Source: Actinomadura barringtoniae
Lineage (GTDB): Bacteria; Actinomycetota; Actinomycetes; Streptosporangiales; Streptosporangiaceae
Length of the DNA stretch: 64,000 nucleotides
NCBI RefSeq assembly: GCF_017573505.1
Contig: NZ_JAGEOJ010000035.1
Span: forward strand, 21,384 to 85,383
Direction of reading: 5' to 3'
The position numbers and the translations under genes are program-made. The notes under the pieces were generated by a model. The model did no database searches, was not told the origin of the DNA, and saw nothing but the letters and a program-made list of their open reading frames with translations. Positions 50,875 to 58,468 of this stretch are shown here, in pieces; position 1 is the stretch's first letter, and the number at the start of each line of letters is the position of its first letter.

Positions 50875-52242
50875 TCAGCGGCCGAGCAGCCCCTCGGGGT
50901 CGTAACGCCGCTTGACCTGCACCACTCGGTCGCGGTTGCCCAGGTGGTACGCGGGCGACAGCGGTCCGAGCTCGGGCTGCGGGAAGTTGGCGTAGACGCC
51001 GCCGGTCGACCACGGCCGCACCGCGTCCCAGCCGTCGGCGAGCCAGCCGCTCGGCTCACACCCCTGCGGCACGGCGGCGGTCAGCTTGAGCAGGAACCGT
51101 TCGCGCCGGTGAACGAAGGCCGTGGCGTCCTCGGCGACCGCGTTGTAGGCGCCGAGCCACGGCGAGAAGTCCAGCTCGCGGGCCTCGCCCGGCGCCCGGT
51201 CGGCCGCGAAGCCCCGCACGAGCTCGGCGATGGCCTCGTCCGGGATCGTCCGGCGGAAGAACCCCGACCGGATGTAGCCGTGCGACCCGGGCGCCGCCTC
51301 GCCCTCCACCCCGTACTCCGCGAGGAAACGCTTGGTCTCGCGGAACGGGAGCGTCCGCAGCAGCACCGAGCGCGGCGCGACGCCGATGTGCCCGACCAGC
51401 TCGTTCAGCCGTACGCGCGTCTCCGCCTCGCCGCCGATCATGGCGCCGAACAGGTGCACGGTCGCCGGGCTCAGGGGATCGCCGTCCGCCCTCACCAGCA
51501 GGCTCGCCGCCATCTCCGCCGGGGCGTCGGGGACGTGCTCCTGCCAGCCCGAGATCAGTGCGGCCCCCTGGTCGGCCTGCCAGCTCAGGTGGAGCGTCGT
51601 CGCCTCCTCCGGCGCCGGCAGCGTACGGAACGTCAGCGAGGTCACCACGCCGAACCCGGCGGCGCCCGCGCCGCGCAGCGCCCAGAACAGGTCCGGCTCC
51701 CGTTCGGCGTCGCAGTCCACGGTCCGCCCGTCCGGCAGGACGACCCGTGCCGCCTCCAGGCTGTCGCAGGTCAGGCCGTGCAGCCGCCCCAAGATCCCGA
51801 TCCCGCCGCCGAGCGCGAGACCCGCGATACCGACGGTCGGTCCACAACCCGCCGGGATCGTGACGCCGCGCGCGGCGAGCGCGTCGTAGACATCGCCCAG
51901 CCGCGCCCCCGCGCCGATCACAACCCGATCGCCCCGGTCGCCGTCCACCTCCACCGCGTTCATCGGCGTCGTGTCCAGGACGATCCCCTCGGCCGACGAG
52001 CGCCCGGCGAAGCAGTGCCCGCCTCCGCGCACCCGGACCTGGATCCCCTGCTCGCGGGCGAACGCCAGCGCCTCGGTCACATCGTCATCGCCGGTGCAGC
52101 GCACCACGGCCTTCGGCCGCACCCCATGGAAGCGATCGATCGCGGGCTTGCGCGCCACCTCGTACGCGTCCGCCTCGGGAAGGAAGACCTGGCCCTTGAT
52201 CGCATCGCTCAGCGCACCCCACGGATGATCCATGTGACCCAT
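50875..52242 (-). CDS. FAD-linked oxidase, berberine-bridge type (bicovalent FAD signature)
   Basis: 455 residues. PCMH FAD domain: VRVRGGGHCFAGRSS provides the His for 8-alpha linkage, PTVGIAGLALGGGIGILGRLHGLTCDSLEAARVV provides the Cys for 6-S linkage, and the C-terminal YHLGNRDRVVQVKRRYDPEGLL is the BBE motif. Such enzymes oxidise alcohols, amines or C-H bonds using O2, often in natural-product pathways. Its ATG lies 2 bases after the TPR stop, placing it last in the operon headed by the NHNE-repeat peptide. No signal peptide, so it acts in the cytoplasm. Confidence 0.93.
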   Translation of the reverse strand: MGHMDHPWGALSDAIKGQVFLPEADAYEVARKPAIDRFHGVRPKAVVRCTGDDDVTEALAFAREQGIQVRVRGGGHCFAGRSSAEGIVLDTTPMNAVEVDGDRGDRVVIGAGARLGDVYDALAARGVTIPAGCGPTVGIAGLALGGGIGILGRLHGLTCDSLEAARVVLPDGRTVDCDAEREPDLFWALRGAGAAGFGVVTSLTFRTLPAPEEATTLHLSWQADQGAALISGWQEHVPDAPAEMAASLLVRADGDPLSPATVHLFGAMIGGEAETRVRLNELVGHIGVAPRSVLLRTLPFRETKRFLAEYGVEGEAAPGSHGYIRSGFFRRTIPDEAIAELVRGFAADRAPGEARELDFSPWLGAYNAVAEDATAFVHRRERFLLKLTAAVPQGCEPSGWLADGWDAVRPWSTGGVYANFPQPELGPLSPAYHLGNRDRVVQVKRRYDPEGLLGR

Positions 52243-52243
52243 T

Positions 52244-53053
52244 TCACCCCATGTCGGCCTGCTGCGCGACGATCACGGCCGCGAGGGCGTCCCTGCTGGC
52301 CGTCAGCGTGGGGTGATCCGGCTCCACGGCGGGTTCGAGCAGCGCCACCGCCCGTTCGTACAGCGCCTTCGCCTCGTCGGCCCGCCCCGTCTCCGCGCAC
52401 AGCGTGGCGAGGTTGTGAACGGTGACGGCCAGCTCGGGCTGATCGGGCCCGCACACCCGTTCCCGCTCGGCCAGCGCCCGGCGGTACATCGGCTCGGCCT
52501 GGCGAACGTCCCCTCGCTTGTGGAGAAGGGAGGCCAGGTTGCTCATCGTGATGCCGACCTCAAGGTGATCGGGCCCGAGCTCCCGCGCGAAGACGACCAT
52601 CGCGTCGCGCAGCAGCCTCTCGGCCTCGTCGTCCTCCCCCAGCGAGTCCAGGATCGCCGCGAGGGCCGCACGATCCGCGGCGACGTCGACGTGATCGTCG
52701 CCCAGCGCATCACGCCTGATCTCCACCGAGAGGCGGGCGTGCACGGCCGCCCGCGCGTAGTGGCCGCGCGCGTGCTCCAGCCCTCCCAGGTTGTGATGCA
52801 GCCCGGCCACGTCGACCGGATCCTCCACGATGGCGAGCGCGCGCTGGTAGAGCTCGAACGCCTCGTCAAAGCGCCCCGAGTACTTGAACGTGACACCGAG
52901 CTCGTTCAGCAGGTAGGCGACCTCGAGCGTCTCCGGCCCATGCTCCTTCTCGGCCACCGTGATCCCGTCCCGCAGGAACGCCTCGGCCTCCGCGTATCTC
53001 CCCTCGACACGGGCCGCCTGTCCGAGGTCGAAAAGCTCTTCGGCGTCAGGCAT
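52244..53053 (-). CDS. Tetratricopeptide-repeat protein
   Basis: 269 residues from ATG 53053, which overlaps the end of the MFS gene by 8 bases. It is made of about six TPR units of the kinesin-light-chain style (RVEGRYAEAEAFLRDGI, YSGRFDEAFELYQRALAIV, KRGDVRQAEPMYRRALAERE, ETGRADEAKALYERAVALL) at about 42-residue spacing. No enzymatic domain and no membrane segment. TPR proteins bind peptides or proteins; in this operon an obvious inferred partner is the repeat peptide. Confidence 0.85.
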   Translation of the reverse strand: MPDAEELFDLGQAARVEGRYAEAEAFLRDGITVAEKEHGPETLEVAYLLNELGVTFKYSGRFDEAFELYQRALAIVEDPVDVAGLHHNLGGLEHARGHYARAAVHARLSVEIRRDALGDDHVDVAADRAALAAILDSLGEDDEAERLLRDAMVVFARELGPDHLEVGITMSNLASLLHKRGDVRQAEPMYRRALAERERVCGPDQPELAVTVHNLATLCAETGRADEAKALYERAVALLEPAVEPDHPTLTASRDALAAVIVAQQADMG

Positions 53054-54290
53054 CGTCCGCACCATCCCCATTGACGTTCGCAGGAAGAAGTCGTTCAAGG
53101 GCAGGGGTCGCGGCACCCGCCAGGCACAGAACCGCGGCGCACCCCACCAGGAACGCCGCGTCCGCACCCACCGCGAAGACAAGGCCGCACACGGCCGGCC
53201 CGACCACGAACCCCGCCGTGAAGGCCAAGGCGTAGAGCCCGTTGTAGCGCCCTCTCAACTCACCAGGCGCCAGGTCGTTCACCAGAGGAGCGGCCGTGGG
53301 CGCCAGAAACGTCTCGCCGACCGCGAAGACCACCATGGCCAGGGCGAAGAGCACCAGCCGCCCACCTGCCAGGAGCGTGATGGCCCAAGCCGCTGCCCAG
53401 CAAAGGCAGACGACCGCCATCCCCCGCGTTCTGCGCCGTCCCTCCATCAACCGCAGGACGGGCAGCTGAAGTACCAGCACGGCAACAGAGTTCGCCGCGT
53501 AGACGACGCCGAGCCTGCCCGCGCTAAGCCCACCCTCACCGGTCGCATAGGCGGGGAACGCGGCATGGAACTGCGCCACCCCGGCCGCGACCATCAGCAG
53601 CGCCCAGACCCACACCCACCGGAAGGCCCGATCCCTGGCGACCTGCCGGTAACCGCCCCCGGAGCGCTCCCGCGCCACCGGCGCCGGCCCCACAAACCTC
53701 AACAACACCGGAACGAGCACCAAGAAAGAAAAGGCATCCAGCAGATACAGCCGCACGAAGCTCGACGGATCCGACGCGTTCGCCAGCAACCCAGCCGAAG
53801 CAGCGCCGACCGCGAGCCCGAAGTTCATCGTCGCGTGCCGTACGGCGAAGACGCTCGACCGCTGCCGCTCCCCCGCGAGCTCGGCCAGCAGCGCGTCCTG
53901 CGACGGCCAGATCATCGCCACGCCCACACCCAGCAGCCCGCACGCCGCGAAGGCCGTTCCGACAGAACCGACGCCCGCCAGCGCCGCGCTCCCGGCCGCC
54001 GCCACGCCCAGCCCGCACACCAGCGCGTTCCGCGCACCGATCCGATCGGCCAGATACCCGCCGACCGGATTGCCGAGAATCCCCGCCAGCGCCACCGCGG
54101 AGATCGCCAACCCCGCCCACCCGATGTCCAGCCCGCGCACCCGATGCAGGTAGACCAGCAGGAACGGCAGCGTGAGCCCGCTCCCCACCGCGGACACCGC
54201 GTCCGCGCCGAGCACGACCCACACCGCCCGCGGCAGTTCCGGCACGAGCCGAGGGATCCGGACGACCCTGGCCCCCGTTGTCGATGCCAT
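53046..54290 (-). CDS. MFS exporter of the NHNE-peptide operon
   Basis: 414 residues from ATG 54290, GGAAGG at 6 bases. Twelve predicted helices; GGYLADRIGARNALVCG is the loop 2-3 motif, MIWPSQDALLAELAGERQRS the helix 4-5 region. It begins 28 bases after the repeat-peptide stop with no terminator between, and overlaps the TPR gene. Likely exports the operon's product or confers self-protection; substrate is inferred from position only. Confidence 0.88.
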   Translation of the reverse strand: MASTTGARVVRIPRLVPELPRAVWVVLGADAVSAVGSGLTLPFLLVYLHRVRGLDIGWAGLAISAVALAGILGNPVGGYLADRIGARNALVCGLGVAAAGSAALAGVGSVGTAFAACGLLGVGVAMIWPSQDALLAELAGERQRSSVFAVRHATMNFGLAVGAASAGLLANASDPSSFVRLYLLDAFSFLVLVPVLLRFVGPAPVARERSGGGYRQVARDRAFRWVWVWALLMVAAGVAQFHAAFPAYATGEGGLSAGRLGVVYAANSVAVLVLQLPVLRLMEGRRRTRGMAVVCLCWAAAWAITLLAGGRLVLFALAMVVFAVGETFLAPTAAPLVNDLAPGELRGRYNGLYALAFTAGFVVGPAVCGLVFAVGADAAFLVGCAAVLCLAGAATPALERLLPANVNGDGADDA

Positions 54291-54318
54291 GACCGGCCTT
54301 CCGGATCCCCGTCAGTCC

Positions 54319-54540
54319 TCAGCGCAGCGTCTCGTTGTGGTTCACCGAGATCCCCCGGCGCCGCAGCCCCTCGTTGTGGTTGAACGAGACGCCTCGCCGC
54401 CGCAGGCCCTCGTTGTGGTTGAACGAAACTCCCCGCCGCCGCAGGCCCTCGTTGTGATTCACGGAGATGCCCCGCCGCTTCGCCACGTGCTCGTTGTGGT
54501 TGAGGGAGATCCCCCGCCGCTTCGCCTGTGAGTTCGCCAT
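54319..54540 (-). CDS. Five-fold repeat peptide (RRG[IV]SxNHNE), candidate multi-core precursor
   Basis: 73 residues from ATG 54540, preceded by AAAGGGG at 7 bases. After the short leader MANSQAK the whole protein is five copies of R-R-G-[I/V]-S-[L/V/F]-N-H-N-E (residues 8-17, 22-31, 35-44, 48-57, 61-70) separated by basic GLR/HVAK linkers. Codons for the same residue differ between copies (GGG/GGC/GGA; TCC/TCG; AAC/AAT) while the amino acids stay fixed, evidence that the peptide is under selection and that the minus strand codes. No cysteines. It heads an operon with an exporter, TPR protein and FAD oxidase. It resembles multi-core RiPP precursors in layout, but I recognise no family. Confidence 0.8.
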   Translation of the reverse strand: MANSQAKRRGISLNHNEHVAKRRGISVNHNEGLRRRGVSFNHNEGLRRRGVSFNHNEGLRRRGISVNHNETLR

Positions 54541-54604
54541 CTCGCGACCCCTTTCTGAGTTCCTGGACCCACCCTCACCCCGCCACCGGCCCCACCCTCA
54601 GAGC

Positions 54605-54700
54605 CGAAAGACCCTCATATTCGAGGCCGAGTCCTGAACCACCCCCAATCCCCACAAACCATCACAATTCGTGGAAAGGGTCTTTCGAAAGACTCTTTCC
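54605..54700. promoter_or_regulatory. Palindromic operator between divergent peptide operon and ArsR gene
   Basis: A 28-bp palindrome at 54673-54700 (arms GGAAAGGGTCTTTC and GAAAGACTCTTTCC, one mismatch per 14) ends 17 bases before the ArsR start. A further half-site CGAAAGACCCT lies at 54605-54615, closer to the peptide operon start. Shared placement suggests the ArsR-like protein controls both directions. Confidence 0.7.
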
Positions 54701-54717
54701 AGGGTTACGGTCGGGCC

Positions 54718-55380
54718 ATGGGTGATCTCGAACGGCGGAGGCTCCGGGAGGCCGGCGAGCTGCGCGTGCTGGCCCATCCGCTGCGGATCCGCATCGTTCA
54801 GGTGCTGCACGAGCTGGGATCGGCGACGGCCACCGAGGTCGCGGAAAAGGTCGATGAGAGCCCGGCCAACTGCTCGTGGCACCTCAGGCAGCTGGCCAAG
54901 CACGGGTTCGTCGAGGAGACCGGCGAACGCAAGGGGCGGCAGCGGCCTTGGCGGCCGGTGAACGCGTTCCTGGAGTGGGGCAGGCCCGACGAGGCGGGCG
55001 ATGTCGCGGCGGCGGGTGACGAGCTCAACTCCGCGCTGCTGGAGCATGAGGTCGGCGGGCTGCGCTCGTGGCTGGCGTGGCGGCGCACGGATCCGCCCGA
55101 GTGGCAGGACGCGGCGGACTTCACGCAGTGCGTGACCTGGATGACGGCCGACGAACTGGCCGAGGCCAACGCGGAGATCCAGCGGGTCCTGATGCGCTAT
55201 CAGGGGCGCACCGCCGATCCCGGCGGCAGGCCGGAGGGTGTGCGGCGGGTCCGCATGTTCGCCTGGGCGGTACCGGCCGCGCCGACAACGCGGGCCGAGC
55301 GGACGACGCGGGCCGAGCGGACGACGCGGGCCGAGCGGACGACGCGGGCCGAGCGGACGACGCGGGCCGAGTCGCCATGA
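54718..55380 (+). CDS. ArsR-like HTH regulator with repetitive C-terminal tail
   Basis: 220 residues. A winged helix (LRVLAHPLRIRIVQVLHELG, TATEVAEKVDESPANCSWHLRQLAKHGFVEE) is followed by a helical region and then five TTRAER hexapeptides produced by an 18-bp DNA repeat (separate entry). The tail is basic/acidic, probably unstructured, and not a family feature. It overlaps the MFS gene start (ATGA), forming a two-gene operon. Confidence 0.88.
   Translation: MGDLERRRLREAGELRVLAHPLRIRIVQVLHELGSATATEVAEKVDESPANCSWHLRQLAKHGFVEETGERKGRQRPWRPVNAFLEWGRPDEAGDVAAAGDELNSALLEHEVGGLRSWLAWRRTDPPEWQDAADFTQCVTWMTADELAEANAEIQRVLMRYQGRTADPGGRPEGVRRVRMFAWAVPAAPTTRAERTTRAERTTRAERTTRAERTTRAESP
55284..55373. repeat. 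18-bp minisatellite in the regulator gene
   Basis: Five tandem copies of an 18-base unit (GACGACGCGGGCCGAGCG; first copy has ACA, last ends in GTC) coding in frame for TTRAER. Copy number could vary between strains without breaking the frame. Confidence 0.9.
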
Positions 55381-56555
55381 GGAACGTGCGGCTGCTCATG
55401 ACGGGGCTGGCGGTCACCATGGCCGGCGACTCGCTGATGCTGCTGGTGTTCGCGATCTGGATCAAGACGCTGACCGGCTCGACCGGGGCAGCGGGGCTCG
55501 TGCTGCTGTGCGTCTCGCTGCCGTTCGCGCTGTCCCCGGCGTTCGGATGGCTGGTCGACCGCGTGCGGCACCGGCGGTTCCTCGTCACGGTCAACTGCGC
55601 CTCGGCGGTGATGCTGCTGCCGCTGCTCGCCGTGCGCGGGCGGGACGACATGTGGATCGTCTACGTGGTCGCGGTGCTGTACGGCACGTCGATGGTCGCG
55701 TCGAGCGCGGCGCTGAACGGGCTGCTCAAGGAGCTGTTCACCGAGGAACGGCTCGCCTCCGCGAACGGGAGGGTGACCACCGTGCAGGAGAGTCTGCGGC
55801 TGGGCGGGCCGCTGGCGGGGGCGGCACTGTTCGGAGCGTTCGGCGGCGGCACGGTCGCGGTCGTGGACGCGGCCACGTTCCTGGTGGCGGGCGGGGCGAT
55901 CGCGCTGGTGCGGGTTTCCGAGCGGACGCCGGAACGGGTTGAGGCGCACTGGCGGCAGGAGGTGTCGGCTGGGGTGCGGCACCTGTTCGCCGAGCTGACG
56001 CTCCGCCGGACGGTCCTGGTCGCGGCCGTCGCCTGGCTGTCGATCGGGCTCGTGGAGTCGGTGTCGTTCGCGCTGGCCGACCAGGGGCTGCACCGGCCGC
56101 CGGAGTTCGTCGGCGTGCTGGCCTCGGCGCAGGGAGTGGGCGCGGTGATCGGCGGGCTCGCCGCGGCGCGCGCGTTGGCTCGCGTCGGCGACGTGGCGGG
56201 TACGGGGATCGGGCTGGCCGGGTTCGGCGTGGGCAACCTGGTGTGCGTTTACGCGTGGCTGCCCAGCGTCCTGGGCGGGCGGGTGGTCAGCGGGTTCGGG
56301 CTGGCGCTCTTCCTGATCGGCTTCACGACGATCCTGCAGCGCAAGACGCCGCGACCGCTGATCGGACGAGCCTCCACGGCGGCGGAGACTCTCACCTCGG
56401 GGCCGCACTGCGTGGCGATGGGAGTGGGAGCGGCGCTGATCTCGCTCGTCGACTATCGGGTGCTGCTGGTGATGACGGGGATCGGGACATTGGGCTCGGG
56501 GGTCGTGCTCGCCGCGGGCCGCGGGGCCCCGGCCGGGGAGCCAGACGCCACGTGA
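55377..56555 (+). CDS. MFS transporter
   Basis: 392 residues from ATG 55377, overlapping the regulator stop by 4 bases. Opening VRLLMTGLAVTMAGDSLMLLVFAIW and GWLVDRVRHRRFLV (loop 2-3) mark the DHA3/MefA-like branch of exporters with 12 helices. Control by the adjacent ArsR-like protein is likely. Substrate unknown; possibly immunity to, or export of, the product of the divergent operon. Confidence 0.88.
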   Translation: MRNVRLLMTGLAVTMAGDSLMLLVFAIWIKTLTGSTGAAGLVLLCVSLPFALSPAFGWLVDRVRHRRFLVTVNCASAVMLLPLLAVRGRDDMWIVYVVAVLYGTSMVASSAALNGLLKELFTEERLASANGRVTTVQESLRLGGPLAGAALFGAFGGGTVAVVDAATFLVAGGAIALVRVSERTPERVEAHWRQEVSAGVRHLFAELTLRRTVLVAAVAWLSIGLVESVSFALADQGLHRPPEFVGVLASAQGVGAVIGGLAAARALARVGDVAGTGIGLAGFGVGNLVCVYAWLPSVLGGRVVSGFGLALFLIGFTTILQRKTPRPLIGRASTAAETLTSGPHCVAMGVGAALISLVDYRVLLVMTGIGTLGSGVVLAAGRGAPAGEPDAT

Positions 56556-56581
56556 CGCCTGCGGCCGGGGCCCGCGGTCGC

Positions 56582-57211
56582 TCAGCAGGTGTCGAGCATG
56601 CTGCCGATGGCGGTCTTCTCGGCGCTGTCCACGGTGAGCGCCCACGCGTGCTTCACGTGCGTGTAGGCGCGCGCGTAGGTGCAGTAGAACGACGTCGTCG
56701 GCGGCTTCCAGTTCGCCGGGTCGTCGTCGCCCTTGGCCTGGTTGACGTTGTCGGTCACCGCCCACAGCTGCGGGTCGGTGAGGTCGTTGGCGAAGTCCTG
56801 GCGCTTGGCGGTCGTCCAGGCCCACGCGCCCGAACGCCACGCCTCCTTGAGCGGCACCATGTGGTCGATGTCGACGTCGGAGGCCGCGGTCCAATGGCCT
56901 CCGTCGTACGGCGAGTCCCAGGTGCCCGAGGTGGCCGCGCAGTCGGAACCGGTCTGGACGTTCTGGCCGTCCCGCTTGAGCACGGTCTCGCGGGTGTTGC
57001 AGGAGCCCGAGATCGTGATCCAGTGCGGGAACAGGGAGCGGTCGTAGGTGTCGTCGTGCGTCTCGGCGGCGACGGTGAGGCCGGCCAGCTCGGTACGGGC
57101 GACGCTCGCGGACGGGATGTTCGGCGGGGTGGCGTTGGCGGTGCCGGACAGTCCGGCGGTGAAGACGAGCGCTGCCGTCGCCGACAGCGCGCACGCGGTG
57201 ACTCGTATCAC
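56582..57211 (-). CDS. Secreted HNH endonuclease (DUF1524-like)
   Basis: 209 residues from GTG 57211, with GGAGGAG upstream. A signal peptide (to about residue 28, GLSGTANATP) precedes a nuclease domain with DVDIDHMVPLKEAWRSGA (metal/catalytic His), LWAVTDNVNQAKGDDDPANW and a C-terminal Cys. Actinomycetes secrete many such HNH nucleases to degrade extracellular nucleic acid. The 300 bases upstream, to the next gene, hold only the probable divergent promoters and no recognisable element. Confidence 0.9.
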   Translation of the reverse strand: MIRVTACALSATAALVFTAGLSGTANATPPNIPSASVARTELAGLTVAAETHDDTYDRSLFPHWITISGSCNTRETVLKRDGQNVQTGSDCAATSGTWDSPYDGGHWTAASDVDIDHMVPLKEAWRSGAWAWTTAKRQDFANDLTDPQLWAVTDNVNQAKGDDDPANWKPPTTSFYCTYARAYTHVKHAWALTVDSAEKTAIGSMLDTC

Positions 57212-57508
57212 GAGGCACTCCTCCTGCCCGTGCCCCGGCCAGGAGGGGGACCCTGGTCACTGCGGGGCAAGCGGGTCAGAAGGGACGTTCGCATTCCTTG
57301 CAATTGCTGTTAAATGTCACCAATTGCCCAGCCTTGTTGATCTCGTTCGTTAGATCACGCCGGTGGGGCGTGCGTGAGCTGGGCGAACGCGCTCCGCAGG
57401 CGACGGTGAACGGAATGAATTTCCTGTGAATGCACTCCCCCGTTCAGGGGACGCGGTTCACCCGGGGGCGGGAGGCCCGAGGAGGGGCGCGAGGCGAGGC
57501 TGAGGGCC

Positions 57509-58468
57509 ATGACACCTCAGCGCCTGTGGAGGCTCAGGCTGTTCGTCTGTTACGCGACGGCCGCCGCCTGCGTTCCGTATCTCTTCCTGAAGGTCGTGTG
57601 GGTCGCCGGGGGCGATCTGGGCGTGAAGGGGACGATGGACATGCACAGCGGCGACGTCGTGGCGGCCAACGTCATCACGCTGGGCATGGACGCCGTGGCC
57701 GTGGTGATCGCGCTGGCGTTCGCCTACCCGTGGGGCATGCGCGTCCCGGCCTGGCTGATGCTGGTGCCGATCTGGGTGGGAACGGGGCTGCTGGCGCCGT
57801 TCGTGCTCGGCCTGCCGCTGGGGCTCGCCGTACAGGCGGTCGTCGGGGGTGCGCCCGCGCCCGACGACCACGGCAACGGGCTGCACGCGTGGGTGTTCGT
57901 GGTGGTGTACGGCGGCTTCATCCTGCAAGGCGTCACGCTGCTCGCCGGGTTCGTGCTGCACGCACGTGTGCGGTGGGCGGATCTGTTCGCGATGCGGACG
58001 CGGGAGCTGGGGCAGGGGCCGACGCGCGCGCTCCAGGTCTTGGCGGTGAACGGGGCGGCGGTCGTCGCCGCGGTGTTCGGGGTCGTTCACCTGGTCTGGG
58101 CGTTCGGCGGTACGGCGGCGGGCGGCGACCCGGGGTTTCAGACCGCGACGCAGCGGACGTTCGTCGGGGTGAGCGGAGTGCTGGCGTTCCTCGGCGCGGC
58201 GGGCGCGCTCGCGCTGGTCCACCGGCGCGGGCCTGAACGGCTGCTGCCAGTGCTGGTCGCGACGTGGCTCGGCGCGGGCGCGATCTTCGCGGGAGGGCTG
58301 CTGGGGAGCGGTGCGTCCGGGTTCGCGAGTGCGGTCGCCACGTACGGGACGATCGCGGGGCTGCTGCTCGGGATCGCCGGGCTGCTCGCCCTGATCGAGG
58401 GGCGCCGGGGACTAGAGGGAGACCTCCCGGCCGCGGCCCTGCTCGCGGGCGGCCCTGAGCACCAGTGA
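57509..58468 (+). CDS. Polytopic membrane protein
   Basis: 319 residues with eight or nine predicted helices (LFVCYATAAACVPYLFLKVV, MDAVAVVIALAFAYPWGM, LMLVPIWVGTGLLAPFVLGL, VGVSGVLAFLGAAGALALV and others). No transporter or enzyme signature recognised; proteins of this sort in actinomycetes are usually annotated as hypothetical membrane proteins. Its last 57 bases overlap the convergent cyclodeaminase-family gene. Confidence 0.8.
   Translation: MTPQRLWRLRLFVCYATAAACVPYLFLKVVWVAGGDLGVKGTMDMHSGDVVAANVITLGMDAVAVVIALAFAYPWGMRVPAWLMLVPIWVGTGLLAPFVLGLPLGLAVQAVVGGAPAPDDHGNGLHAWVFVVVYGGFILQGVTLLAGFVLHARVRWADLFAMRTRELGQGPTRALQVLAVNGAAVVAAVFGVVHLVWAFGGTAAGGDPGFQTATQRTFVGVSGVLAFLGAAGALALVHRRGPERLLPVLVATWLGAGAIFAGGLLGSGASGFASAVATYGTIAGLLLGIAGLLALIEGRRGLEGDLPAAALLAGGPEHQ

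Noticed and set aside
54172..54531. Rightward open frame over the NHNE repeats, also giving a repetitive protein
   Set aside because: It has no ribosome site, and between repeat copies its residues change non-conservatively where the leftward frame changes only synonymously or conservatively.
54319..54540. CRISPR-like array at the NHNE repeats
   Set aside because: Repeats are contiguous 39-42 base coding units without unique spacers.
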